DNA of 64,000 bases from Crenalkalicoccus roseus (lineage in GTDB: Bacteria; Pseudomonadota; Alphaproteobacteria; Acetobacterales; Acetobacteraceae). Shown here piece after piece: positions 43,530 to 52,089 of this stretch; position 1 is the stretch's first letter, and each line of letters starts with the position of its first letter. Under the pieces are notes generated by a model, which searched no databases, was not told the origin of the DNA, and saw only the letters and a list, made by a program, of their open reading frames with translations. The stretch spans positions 1 to 64,000 of the forward strand of contig NZ_SJDM01000005.1 of NCBI RefSeq assembly GCF_004761865.1, in the 5' to 3' direction. Both the position numbers and the translations under genes were made by a program.

Positions 43530-44570
43530 ATGGAGTATCGCATCCTCGGCCGCAGCGGCATCACCGTCAGCCGGCTCTGCCTCGGCGCCATGATGTTCGG
43601 CGGCGTGACCAGCGCCGCCGACAGCCGGCGCATCATCGCCCGCGCGCGGGAGGCGGGGATCAACTTCCTCGACACGGCCGACGTCTACAACGCCGGCGCC
43701 TCGGAGGAGGTGGTGGGGGAGGCGATCGCCGGCGGGCGCAACGCCTGGGTGGTGGCGACCAAGATCGGCAATCCGACGGGCCCGGGCCCGAACGAGCGCG
43801 GCCTGTCGCGCCGCCGGATCCTGCAGGGCGCGGAGGCCAGCCTGCGCCGGCTGCGCACCGATTATCTGGACATCCTCTACCTGCACCGGGAGGATCCCGG
43901 CACGCCCCTGGACGTGACGGTGGGCGCCCTCGCCGACCTGGTGCGCGCGGGCAAGATCCGGCATTTCGGCCTGTCCAATTTCCGCTCCTGGCGCATCGCC
44001 GAGGCGTGCAGCCTCTGCGACCGGATGGGACTGGACCGGCCGGTGGTGTCGCAGCCCCTCTACAACATCATGAACCGGCAGGCGGAGGTGGAGCAGATCC
44101 CGGCCGCGGCGCATCACGGCCTCGGCGTCTTCCCCTACAGCCCGCTGGCGCGCGGCGTGCTGGCGGCGAAGTACCGTCCCGGCGCGCCGCCGCCCGAGGG
44201 GAGCCGCGCCGCACGCGCCGACCGGCGCATGATGGAGACCGAATGGCGCGAGGAATCGCTCGCCATCGCGCAGCGCGTCGCCGCCCATGCCGAGGCGCGC
44301 GGCACCACGCCGGTCGCCTTCGCCATCGCCTGGGTGTTGAACAACGCGCTGGTCACGGGCGCCATCCTGGGGCCGCGGACCGAGCGGCAGCTCGAGGAGT
44401 ACCTGGCCGCGCTCGCCTTCCGCCTCACCGCGGAGGACGAGGCGCTGGTGGACAGTTTGGTGGCGCCCGGACACCCCTCGACGCCCGGCTACAACGATCC
44501 GCAATACCCGGTCGAGGGGCGGGTCGTCGCGGCGCGGGCGGAGGCTCAGTCCGGCCAGACCAGCCGGTAG
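43530..44570 (+). CDS. Aldo/keto reductase
   Basis: An NADPH-dependent TIM-barrel reductase of 346 residues. The catalytic tetrad is Asp48, Tyr53, Lys78 and His119 (FLDTADVYN, VATKIG, LYLHRED). The C-terminal region has the cofactor-binding IAWVLNNALVTGAILGPRTERQLEEY. It resembles the YajO/Tas-like group that reduces aldehydes and ketones. GGAGGAGGGAAGG precedes the ATG. Its last 25 nt overlap the convergent response regulator gene. Substrate unknown. Confidence 0.9.
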   Translation: MEYRILGRSGITVSRLCLGAMMFGGVTSAADSRRIIARAREAGINFLDTADVYNAGASEEVVGEAIAGGRNAWVVATKIGNPTGPGPNERGLSRRRILQGAEASLRRLRTDYLDILYLHREDPGTPLDVTVGALADLVRAGKIRHFGLSNFRSWRIAEACSLCDRMGLDRPVVSQPLYNIMNRQAEVEQIPAAAHHGLGVFPYSPLARGVLAAKYRPGAPPPEGSRAARADRRMMETEWREESLAIAQRVAAHAEARGTTPVAFAIAWVLNNALVTGAILGPRTERQLEEYLAALAFRLTAEDEALVDSLVAPGHPSTPGYNDPQYPVEGRVVAARAEAQSGQTSR

Positions 44571-45274
44571 CCACGCCCGCGCAGCGCCACGATCCGGATC
44601 CGGCCGGCCGAGGCCTCGTCCAGCTTGTGCCGGAGGGAGGAGGCGAGCTGGTCGATGCCGCGCTGCTGCGGCAGCAGCCGGTGGCCGAGAACGCGCTCGG
44701 CGATGACGGTGCGCTCCACGCCCTGATCCGCGGCCTCGAGCAGGAGGGAGAGCAGCCCGCCCTCGGCCCCGGTCAGCCGCTGCTCCCGCCCGTCCTGCCC
44801 GACCAGCCGCAGCCGCGCCGGATCGAGCAGGACGCCGGCGAGCCGCCATGTCCGCGGGGCGGGGGCGGGAGTGGCGGCCGCCGCCGCGCGGGCCTGGTCC
44901 TGCGCGTCCAGCCGCCGCTGCAGCGCCCGGACCCGGGCGATCAACTCGCGCATGGAGAAGGGCTTGGTCATGTAGTCGTCGGCGCCCACCTCGAGGCCGA
45001 CCACCCGCTCCGTCTCCTCGCCCCGGCCGGTGACGATGATCACGCCGAGGCCGGGCCGGCTGGCCGCCTTGCGCACGAAATGCAGGCCACTCCCGTCCGG
45101 CAGGCCGAGATCGACGAGGGCGATCCGCCAGCTCTTCTGGGGCAGGCGCAGCAGGCCCTCCTCGAGGGAAGAGACGGCCTCGGCCTCGAACCCTTCCCGC
45201 TGCAGGGCCGCGCTCATCGTGGCGGCCACGCGCGCCTCGTCCTCCACGATCAGCACCGACCATTGGCGCGACAT
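44546..45274 (-). CDS. OmpR-family response regulator (orphan)
   Basis: A 242-residue two-component regulator: receiver domain with acidic Glu11/Asp12, phospho-acceptor Asp55 (ALVDLGLPD), Thr82 and Lys104 (TKPF), an Ala/Pro linker at about 127-140, and a C-terminal winged-helix (LTGAEGGLLSLLLEAADQGVERTVIAERVLG...RIRIVALRGRGYRLVW). It should bind promoter DNA when phosphorylated. No histidine kinase gene is next to it, so its partner is elsewhere. It lies downstream of an exceptionally AT-rich patch. It overlaps the aldo/keto reductase 3' end by 25 nt. Confidence 0.92.
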   Translation of the reverse strand: MSRQWSVLIVEDEARVAATMSAALQREGFEAEAVSSLEEGLLRLPQKSWRIALVDLGLPDGSGLHFVRKAASRPGLGVIIVTGRGEETERVVGLEVGADDYMTKPFSMRELIARVRALQRRLDAQDQARAAAAATPAPAPRTWRLAGVLLDPARLRLVGQDGREQRLTGAEGGLLSLLLEAADQGVERTVIAERVLGHRLLPQQRGIDQLASSLRHKLDEASAGRIRIVALRGRGYRLVWPD

Positions 45275-45290
45275 GCGGCCGCGGGACTCC

Positions 45291-45370
45291 CTTGCGATAG
45301 CAAAATATATTGTTCAGGGAGCTATAAACCGTAAAGAGAAAAAGTCCATAAGAATACAACCAAACTCCGG
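45291..45370. promoter_or_regulatory. AT-rich upstream region of the orphan regulator
   Basis: By my count about 30 G/C in 80 nt, against roughly 70% GC around it. On the minus strand it holds several -10-like hexamers (TATATT at 45309-45304, TATAGC at 45326-45321 with TGGACT 16 nt upstream) ahead of the regulator start at 45274. It also contains the small dyad TTGC-GATA-GCAA (45292-45303). It probably carries the regulator promoter and protein-binding sites; FAH transcription from the plus strand could also start here. Confidence 0.4.
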
Positions 45371-45480
45371 GCCCGTGCCCACTCCCCGGACCCGGCCCGA
45401 CCCACGGCCGCCCCGCTCCCCCTGGCCAGGCGGCGCCCGACCTGCTTTCTCCCCCGGACCGAAGCGGCGGAGGTGTCGGG

Positions 45481-46365
45481 ATGCGTCTGGTGACCTTCAG
45501 GCAGGATGGCGGGGCGGCAGCGAGGCTCGGCGCGCTGCGCGCCGATGGCGCGGTGCTCGACCTGGGGGCGGCCGACCCGGCCCTCGCCGGCACCAGCCTC
45601 GCCGCCCTGATCGCCGGTGGCGAGGCGGCGCTGCGCCAGGCCCGCGCGGCGGCCGACCGCGCCCCGGTGGCGCCGGGAGCCGTGCCCTGCGCGCCGATCC
45701 CCCGCCCGGCCAAGAACATCTTCTGCGTCGGCAAGAACTACCACGAGCACGCGAAGGAGTTCGCGGGCTCCGGCTTCGACGCCACGGCGAAGGAGGTGGT
45801 GCCGGAGGCGCCGGTGGTGTTCTCCAAGCCCCCCACGGCGGTGATCGGCCCGGGCGAGCCCATCCCCGCGCATCTCGATCCCACCGCCTCGGTGGATTAC
45901 GAGGGGGAGGTCGCGGTGGTGATCGGCCGCGCCGGGCGCGGCATCCGCCGGGCGGAGGCACTGGCGCACGTCTTCGGCTACACCATCGTCAACGACGTCA
46001 CCGCGCGCACCCTGCAGCACCGGCACCGGCAATGGATCCTCGGCAAGGGGATCGACGGCTTCTGCCCGATGGGCCCGGCCATCCTCACCGCCGACGAGGT
46101 GCCGGACCCGGCGCGGCTCAGGCTGCGCACCTGGGTGAACGGCGAGCTGCGCCAGGATGCGCCGCTTGCCGACCTGATCTTCGACATCCCGACCCTAATC
46201 GAGACCATCAGCGCCGGCATCACGCTGGAGCCCGGCGACATCATCGCCACCGGCACCCCGGCCGGTGTCGGCATCGGCTTCAGCCCGCCGCGCTTCCTGC
46301 GCGCCGGCGACGTGGTGCGGATCGAGGTGGAGGGCATCGGCGTGCTGGAGAACCCGGTCGCCTGA
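45481..46365 (+). CDS. Fumarylacetoacetate hydrolase family protein
   Basis: A 294-residue FAH-superfamily enzyme: N-terminal domain to about residue 75, then the catalytic beta-roll. NIFCVGKNYHEHAKE, FSKPPTAVIGPGEPI, the metal ligands in DYEGEVAVVIG, VNDVTAR and GDIIATGTPAGVG are typical. Members hydrolyse or decarboxylate beta-diketo or ring-fission acids using Mg2+/Mn2+. GGCGGAGG precedes the ATG. It is followed by a TctC-type binding protein gene and an M20 hydrolase gene on the same strand, which suggests catabolism of an organic acid. Exact substrate unknown. Confidence 0.88.
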   Translation: MRLVTFRQDGGAAARLGALRADGAVLDLGAADPALAGTSLAALIAGGEAALRQARAAADRAPVAPGAVPCAPIPRPAKNIFCVGKNYHEHAKEFAGSGFDATAKEVVPEAPVVFSKPPTAVIGPGEPIPAHLDPTASVDYEGEVAVVIGRAGRGIRRAEALAHVFGYTIVNDVTARTLQHRHRQWILGKGIDGFCPMGPAILTADEVPDPARLRLRTWVNGELRQDAPLADLIFDIPTLIETISAGITLEPGDIIATGTPAGVGIGFSPPRFLRAGDVVRIEVEGIGVLENPVA

Positions 46366-46435
46366 GGCCCCGGCGCCGCTGGACGGCGGGCGGCGGCTGC
46401 GGCACATGGCAGCGGAACGAGTGGGAGCGAATGCC

Positions 46436-47413
46436 ATGAACCGACGCGGATTCCTCGGCGCCGCCGCCGCCCTGCCGCTGGCGGCGCGCCCCGCCGCGGC
46501 GCAGGACGTCGCCTGGCCGACCCGGCCGGTGCAGATGGTGGTCGCCTTCCCGCCGGGCGGGCAGGCGGATGTGGTGGCGCGCCCGGTGGCGGCGGGGCTG
46601 GAGCGGCTGTGGCGCCAGCCGGTGCCGGTGGTGAACCGCGCCGGCGCCGCGGGCGAGATCGGCAACGCCGCGGTCGCCCGCGCCGCGCCAGACGGGCACA
46701 CGCTGCTGATGGCCCTGTCCTCCCTTGCCATGCTGCCCGAGGCGGCGCGGCTGTTCGGCCGTCAGCCCGCCTACGAGCTGGACCAGCTCACCCCCGTGGC
46801 GCTGTTCACCGCCGACCCGACGCTGCTGGTGGTGCCCGCCGGCGCGCCCTGGCGGACGCTGGAGGAGTTCATTGCCGACGCGAAGCGGCGGCCGGGGGCG
46901 ATCAGCTACTCCTCCTCGGGCAACTACTCGGCGCTGCACGTGCCGATGGCGATGCTGACCACGGCGGCGGGAATCGACCTGCTGCACGTGCCCTTCCAGG
47001 GCGGCGCGCCGGCGCTGACGGCGCTGATCGGCGGCCAGGTGGAGGCCATGGCCTCCGGCCCGGGCCCGATCGCGCCCCATGTGCGCGAGGGGCGGCTGCG
47101 CGTGCTCGCCTCCTGGGGTGCGCGGCGGATCCCCGGCTACGAGGAGGTGCCGACGCTGATCGAGAAGGGCTTCCCGGAGGCCGAGTACTACATCTGGGCC
47201 GGCGTCTTCGCCCCCGCCGGCACCCCGGCGCCGGTGCTCGCCAGGCTGCGCGAGAGCCTCTCGGCGGTGGCGCGCGACCCGGAGGTGCAGCGGGCGCTCG
47301 CCGCCTCGGGCAACACCCTCGACTACCGCGACGGCGAGGAATTCGAGCGCTTCTTCCGCGCCGACGCCGAGCGGCTGCAGCGCGCGGTGCGGCGTATCGG
47401 GCGGATAGACTGA
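46436..47413 (+). CDS. Bug/TctC-family tripartite tricarboxylate binding protein
   Basis: Periplasmic binding protein of 325 residues with a twin-arginine-like signal (MNRRGFLGAAAALPLAARPAAAQ). The Bug core is clear: WPTRPVQMVVAFPPGGQADVVAR, VNRAGAAGEIGNAAVARAAPDGHTLL, and HVPFQGGAPALTALIGGQVEAM. These proteins bind carboxylates; many are orphans without TctAB, as here. The ATG at 46436 follows GGGAG. It lies 70 nt after the FAH gene, so it may bring in the compound that FAH processes (inference). Confidence 0.9.
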   Translation: MNRRGFLGAAAALPLAARPAAAQDVAWPTRPVQMVVAFPPGGQADVVARPVAAGLERLWRQPVPVVNRAGAAGEIGNAAVARAAPDGHTLLMALSSLAMLPEAARLFGRQPAYELDQLTPVALFTADPTLLVVPAGAPWRTLEEFIADAKRRPGAISYSSSGNYSALHVPMAMLTTAAGIDLLHVPFQGGAPALTALIGGQVEAMASGPGPIAPHVREGRLRVLASWGARRIPGYEEVPTLIEKGFPEAEYYIWAGVFAPAGTPAPVLARLRESLSAVARDPEVQRALAASGNTLDYRDGEEFERFFRADAERLQRAVRRIGRID

Positions 47414-47476
47414 CACGGCCGGCGGCCGCGCGGGTCGGCGGATGCGGCCGCCGGCATGAGGGCCCGGCCGGAGGGC

Positions 47477-47505
47477 TTGCCAGGACGGGGAGGGCGGCAC
47501 AGGCT
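47477..47505 (+). promoter_or_regulatory. Candidate promoter of the M20 hydrolase gene
   Basis: TTGCCA (47477-47482), 17-nt spacer, CAGGCT (47500-47505), 29 nt before the ATG. Partial consensus match, similar to the TTGCCA/TAGGCT pair upstream of the ThDP operon. Confidence 0.3.
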
Positions 47506-47534
47506 GGCCACCTTCCGCCGCGACGAGGGGCCGC

Positions 47535-48722
47535 ATGACCGCCGACAGCACCGAGGCCAAGATCACCGCCTGGCTCGCCACCCAGCAGGAGGCGATGCTC
47601 TCCGAGCTGGAGCGCATGGTGAACACCGACGGCGGCAGCTACGACAAGGCCGGTGTGGACGCGGTGGGCGCGCAGATCCGCGACTTCTGCGACCGGCACG
47701 GCATCCCGGTGGAGGTGGTGCCGCGGGAGCGCCACGGGGACTGCCTGAAGGCGCGGGTCGAGGGCGGGGAGGCGCCGGGCGGCGGCAACATGCGCCGCAG
47801 CATCGTGCTGATGGGCCACCGCGACACGGTCTTCCCGAGGGGCGAGCCGCAGCGCCGCCCCTTCCGGATGGAGGGCGGCATCGCCTACGGTCCCGGCGTC
47901 GCCGACATGAAGGCGGGGCTGGTGATGAACATGTTCGTCCTCGCCGCCTTCCGCAAATTCGGCGGCGCGCCCGGGCCGCTGCTCGGCCTGTTCACCGGCG
48001 ACGAGGAGATCGGCAGCCCCGAGGGGCGCGAGGTGATCGAGGCCACGGCGCGCGAGGCGCGCGTCGTGTTCAACAGCGAGCCGGGGCGGCCCTCCGGCGG
48101 CGTCGTCACCGGGCGCAAGGGCGGCGTGTTCTCGGTGTTCGACATCGAGGGCAAGGCGGCGCATTCGGGCGGCAATTTCGAGGCGGGGATCAGCGCCATC
48201 GAGGAGCTGGCACGCAAGATCCAGGCGATCCACGCGCTGACCGACCTCAGGCGCGGCATCACGCTCAACGTCGGCTTGGTCTCGGGTGGGCAGAGCGTGA
48301 ACACCGTGGCGCCCTGGGCCCAGGGCCAGGTGGATCTGCGCTATGTCGAGCCCGCCGACCGCGATGAGATCATGGGGAAGATCCACGACATCGTGGCGAG
48401 ATCCTTCGTTCCCGGCACCCGGGCGAGGCTGACCGTCCGCGGCGAGTTCCTGCCCCTGACCCAGAACGCGGCCAGCGCCCGCCTGTTCGAGGCCTACCGC
48501 GCCGCGGCGGCGGAGAGCGGCCTTGCCGTCAAGGGGGAGTTCAGCGGCGGCTGCGCCGATTCCGGCTTCACCGCCGCGGTCGGCGCGCCGACGCTCTGCG
48601 CCGTCGGGCCGGTGGGCGGCAAGGCGCACAGCCCGGAGGAGTATCTGGAGGTCGCCACCATGGTGCCGCGCGCCCAGGCGCTGGCGCGGGCGATCCTGCG
48701 GCTGGACCGGGCCGGGGTGTAG
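47535..48722 (+). CDS. M20 family metallopeptidase (CPG2/ArgE-like)
   Basis: A 395-residue zinc hydrolase of the M20 family. Metal ligand motifs in order are [28 protein letters not shown] with the general-base Glu, FNSEPGR, and the late His in [12 protein letters not shown]. The dimerisation domain ([21 protein letters not shown]) lies in the middle. It resembles glutamate carboxypeptidase (CPG2) members, which remove a C-terminal acidic residue, or related deacylases. No signal peptide, so cytoplasmic. It is downstream of the FAH and TctC-type genes. Confidence 0.88.
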   Translation: MTADSTEAKITAWLATQQEAMLSELERMVNTDGGSYDKAGVDAVGAQIRDFCDRHGIPVEVVPRERHGDCLKARVEGGEAPGGGNMRRSIVLMGHRDTVFPRGEPQRRPFRMEGGIAYGPGVADMKAGLVMNMFVLAAFRKFGGAPGPLLGLFTGDEEIGSPEGREVIEATAREARVVFNSEPGRPSGGVVTGRKGGVFSVFDIEGKAAHSGGNFEAGISAIEELARKIQAIHALTDLRRGITLNVGLVSGGQSVNTVAPWAQGQVDLRYVEPADRDEIMGKIHDIVARSFVPGTRARLTVRGEFLPLTQNAASARLFEAYRAAAAESGLAVKGEFSGGCADSGFTAAVGAPTLCAVGPVGGKAHSPEEYLEVATMVPRAQALARAILRLDRAGV

Positions 48723-48970
48723 CGTCGCGCCCCCTCGCCCCGGAGGGGGCGCGTCCCTCCCTGCCAAGTGCCCGCTTCGCAGTCCTGACGCCTGCGCCAT
48801 GGAGGATGCCGCTTCTGCGCGCCGTGATCACGGCAACGGCTCGGGCTCCCTGCTCGTGGGGCGGAGCCACGCTCCGGGCTGTTTCCAGCCCTCCGCAATC
48901 TGCTCTAGGAAGCCTGAAGGAAGTCCGATGCCCCTCGCCAGGGGCTGTTCCACGCGCGGGAGGACCGGCA

Positions 48971-51145
48971 GTGTCTGATACGGTGGAGGTCGCGGGCCTG
49001 AAGGTGGCCCGCCTGCTGCACGACTTCATGGAACGGGAGGCCCTGCCGGGCACCGGCGTCTCCCCCGACCGCTTCTGGTCCGCCTACGCCGCGATCCTGC
49101 GCGACCTCGCACCGCGCAACGCGGCGCTGCTGCGCAGGCGGGACGAGCTTCAGGCGCGCCTCGACGACTGGCACCGCCGCCACCCGGCGAGGCCCGTGGA
49201 CCTCGCCGCCTACACCGCCTTCCTGCGGGAGATCGGCTACCTGCTGCCGGAGGGGCCGGACTTCCAGATCGGCACCACCAACGTGGATGCCGAGATCGCC
49301 GAGATCGCCGGGCCGCAGCTCGTCGTGCCCGTCTCCAACGCCCGCTACGCGCTGAACGCGGCGAATGCCCGCTGGGGCAGCCTGTACGACGCCCTCTACG
49401 GCACCGACGCGATCCCGGAGGCGGAGGGCGCGGCGCGCGGGCCGGGCTACAACCCGACGCGCGGGGAGAAGGTGATCGCCCGCGCGCGCCAGGTGCTCGA
49501 CCAGGCGGCGCCGCTCGCCGGCGGGGCCAGCCACGCCGATGCCGCCGGCTATGCCCTCGTGCGCGGCGCGCTGGAGGTGACGCTGCGGGACGGGCGCAAG
49601 GTGGGCTTGGCGCGGCCCGGCCAGTGCGTCGGCTACCAGGGCGATGCCGCCGCGCCCTCGGCGGTGCTGCTGGTGAACCACGGCCTGCACGTCGAGATCC
49701 GCCTCGACCGCGACCACCCGATCGGCAAGGACGACCCGGCCGGCATCGCCGACGTGGTGCTGGAAAGCGCCGTCACCACCATCATGGACGCCGAGGATTC
49801 GGTCGCCGCGGTGGACGCCGAGGACAAGGTCCTCGTCTACCGCAACTGGCTCGGCCTGATGAACGGCACGCTGGAGGCGAGCTTCGAGAAGGGCGGCCGG
49901 ACCATGACCCGCCGCCTGAACCCGGACCGCGTCTATGTGCGCCCGGGCGGCGGCGGCCTCACGCTGCACGGCCGCTCGCTGATGCTGGTGCGCAATGTCG
50001 GCCACCACATGATGACGGACGTGGTGACGCTGGACGGCGCCGAGACGCCGGAGACCATCCTCGACGCCATGTGCACCGTGGCGATCGCGCTGCACGACCT
50101 GCGCGGCCCGCGCAAGGGCCACAACAGCCGCGCCGGCAGCGTCTACATCGTGAAGCCCAAGATGCACGGGCCGGAGGAGGTCGCCTGGGCCGACGAGCTG
50201 TTCGCCCGCGTCGAGGACGCCTTCGGCCTGCCCCGCGCCACCCTCAAGATCGGCATCATGGACGAGGAGCGGCGCACCACCGTGAACCTGAAGGAGTGCA
50301 TCCGCGCCGCGAAGGACCGGGTGGTGTTCATCAACACCGGCTTCCTCGACCGCACCGGCGACGAGATCCACACCTCCATGGAAGCTGGCGCCGTCATCCG
50401 CAAGAACGACATGAAGGGCGCGGCCTGGATCAGGGCCTACGAGGACAACAACGTGGATGTCGGCCTCGCCTGCGGGCTGCGCGGCCGGGCGCAGATCGGC
50501 AAGGGGATGTGGGCGGCGCCCGATGCCATGGCGGCGATGCTCGAGCAGAAGATCGCCCATCCGCAGGCCGGAGCCAACACCGCCTGGGTGCCTTCCCCCA
50601 CTGCCGCCACGCTGCACGCGCTGCACTACCACCAGGTGGACGTGGCGGCGCGGCAGGAGGAGATCGCGCGGGGCGGGCGGCGCGCGCGGCTCGAGGACAT
50701 CCTGACCATCCCGCTGGCGAGGGACACCAACTGGTCGCCGCAGGAGGTGCAGGCGGAGCTCGACAACAACGCGCAGGGCATCCTCGGCTACGTGGTGCGC
50801 TGGGTGGACCAGGGGGTCGGCTGCTCCAAGGTGCCGGACATCAACGACGTCGGCCTGATGGAGGACCGCGCGACGCTGCGCATCAGCAGCCAGCACATCG
50901 CCAACTGGCTGCGCCACGGCGTCGCCGGCGAGGCGCAGGTGCTGGAGACGCTGAAGCGCATGGCCGCGGTGGTGGACCGGCAGAACGCCGGCGATCCCGC
51001 CTATCGCCCGATGGCGCCCGGCTTCGACGGCCCGGCCTTCCGCGCCGCCTGCGACCTGGTGTTCAAGGGGCGCGAGCAGCCCAACGGCTACACCGAGTTC
51101 ATCCTGCACGCCCGCCGGCGGGAGGCGAAGGCGGCGCGCGGCTGA
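48971..51145 (+). CDS. glcB: Malate synthase G
   Basis: Malate synthase of the G type, 724 residues, almost exactly the E. coli GlcB length (723), which supports the GTG start at 48971 with GGGAGG upstream. Recognisable blocks are [46 protein letters not shown] and [20 protein letters not shown], covering the catalytic Arg/Asp and Mg2+ ligands. It condenses glyoxylate and acetyl-CoA to malate, needed for growth on two-carbon compounds or glycolate. No isocitrate lyase or glc oxidase gene is adjacent. A 248-nt non-coding region precedes it. Confidence 0.96.
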   Translation: MSDTVEVAGLKVARLLHDFMEREALPGTGVSPDRFWSAYAAILRDLAPRNAALLRRRDELQARLDDWHRRHPARPVDLAAYTAFLREIGYLLPEGPDFQIGTTNVDAEIAEIAGPQLVVPVSNARYALNAANARWGSLYDALYGTDAIPEAEGAARGPGYNPTRGEKVIARARQVLDQAAPLAGGASHADAAGYALVRGALEVTLRDGRKVGLARPGQCVGYQGDAAAPSAVLLVNHGLHVEIRLDRDHPIGKDDPAGIADVVLESAVTTIMDAEDSVAAVDAEDKVLVYRNWLGLMNGTLEASFEKGGRTMTRRLNPDRVYVRPGGGGLTLHGRSLMLVRNVGHHMMTDVVTLDGAETPETILDAMCTVAIALHDLRGPRKGHNSRAGSVYIVKPKMHGPEEVAWADELFARVEDAFGLPRATLKIGIMDEERRTTVNLKECIRAAKDRVVFINTGFLDRTGDEIHTSMEAGAVIRKNDMKGAAWIRAYEDNNVDVGLACGLRGRAQIGKGMWAAPDAMAAMLEQKIAHPQAGANTAWVPSPTAATLHALHYHQVDVAARQEEIARGGRRARLEDILTIPLARDTNWSPQEVQAELDNNAQGILGYVVRWVDQGVGCSKVPDINDVGLMEDRATLRISSQHIANWLRHGVAGEAQVLETLKRMAAVVDRQNAGDPAYRPMAPGFDGPAFRAACDLVFKGREQPNGYTEFILHARRREAKAARG

Positions 51146-51167
51146 GGGCGCCGGGGCCGGCGGCCGG

Positions 51168-51845
51168 TCAGATCCCGGCCGCCACCGGCCCCTCGACGAT
51201 CTCGTCGCGCACCGCCTTCACCCCCGGCACGCGGGAGGCGATGGCGACCAGGCCCTTCCGCACCGCCGGGGAGTTGCAGTAGCCGTGCAGCGTCACCTCC
51301 CCGTCCTGCACGTCGAAGAACACGTAGGGCGCGTCGGCCCAGGGCAGGCGAGCCATCTCCGCCTGCACCGCGGCACGGATGGCGGCGTCCGAGGTGTCCT
51401 TCGCCGGGGCCAGCAGCGCCCGCAGCAGGTCGGCACGGGAGAGGATGCCCACCAGCACGCCGTCATGCACCACCGGCAGCCGGCGCACCTTGTGCTCGTC
51501 GAGCAGGCGCGCGGCGTGCTCCGCGGTCATGGATTCGGTCGCCGTGATCACCTCCGTGGTCATGATGTCGCGCGCCGTCGCGCCATGGGCGCGGGCGTAG
51601 CGCAGCGCCGCCCCCTCGCGGTCGTAGAACAGGGCGCTGAGCAGCCCGCGGCGCTCCGGCGGGTCCTCGGTGGCCAGCCGCCGGATCAGGTCGGCCTCGG
51701 AGACGACGCCGAGCAGCATTCCCCAGTTGTCCGTCACCGGCACCGCCGAGAAGCCGCGGTCCGCCAGCAGGCGTGCCACCGCCATCACCGGCGTGTCCGG
51801 CGGCACGGAGATGACCTTGCGGGTCATGATCTCACCGACCTTCAT
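51168..51845 (-). CDS. CBS-pair and BON domain protein
   Basis: A 225-residue cytoplasmic protein: two CBS motifs (MKVGEIMTRKVISVPPDTPV...LLGVVSEADLIRRL, about 1-60; ARDIMTTEVITATESMTAEHAARLL...VGILSRADLLRAL, about 90-145) and a C-terminal BON domain (about 150-220, DVQDGEVTLHGYCNSPAVRKGLVAIASRVPGVKAV). CBS pairs bind adenyl nucleotides; BON domains associate with membranes or lipids. Such proteins are often stress- or hypoxia-induced. The start codon is 58 bp from a perfect FNR/FixK-type palindrome, consistent with oxygen-responsive control. GGAGG precedes the ATG. Confidence 0.92.
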   Translation of the reverse strand: MKVGEIMTRKVISVPPDTPVMAVARLLADRGFSAVPVTDNWGMLLGVVSEADLIRRLATEDPPERRGLLSALFYDREGAALRYARAHGATARDIMTTEVITATESMTAEHAARLLDEHKVRRLPVVHDGVLVGILSRADLLRALLAPAKDTSDAAIRAAVQAEMARLPWADAPYVFFDVQDGEVTLHGYCNSPAVRKGLVAIASRVPGVKAVRDEIVEGPVAAGI

Positions 51846-51902
51846 GCGCTCTGGCCTCCTTGCTGGCGGGCGTCAGCCTCCTGCCGGATCCGCGGGGCCG
51901 CC

Positions 51903-51916
51903 TTGATAGGGATCAA
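51903..51916. promoter_or_regulatory. FNR/FixK/Anr-type binding site
   Basis: TTGAT-AGGG-ATCAA, a perfect match to the TTGAT-N4-ATCAA consensus. It lies in the 244-bp divergent gap between the CBS-BON gene (start codon 58 bp away on the minus strand) and the SSADH gene (174 bp away). A site centred about -41.5 would put the CBS-BON transcript start near 51868. Confidence 0.75.
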
Positions 51917-52035
51917 CCGGGCGGAACGGTTCCGCAGGTCCCGCCGGGTATGTCGGCAGGCGCGCCGGCACGGGGAACCGGCGGCCGGGCCGCTCCCGGA
52001 ATTGTGCGGGCGGGCCGGGCGCGCCCTCGCCGCCG

Positions 52036-52064
52036 CTGACAGGGGCGTGCCGCGCGCCTATCTT
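52036..52064 (+). promoter_or_regulatory. Candidate promoter of the SSADH gene group
   Basis: CTGACA (52036-52041), 17-nt spacer, TATCTT (52059-52064), 25 nt before the ATG, with GGGAAGGAG between. This is one of the best sigma-70-like matches in the window and leaves a leader of only about 20 nt. Confidence 0.45.
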
Positions 52065-52089
52065 CGCGGCCTCGGGAAGGAGACACGCC

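Noticed and set aside
48851-48871. Short CGTGG/CCACG hairpin in the malate synthase leader
   Set aside because: Only a 5-bp stem; not enough to call a riboswitch or operator.
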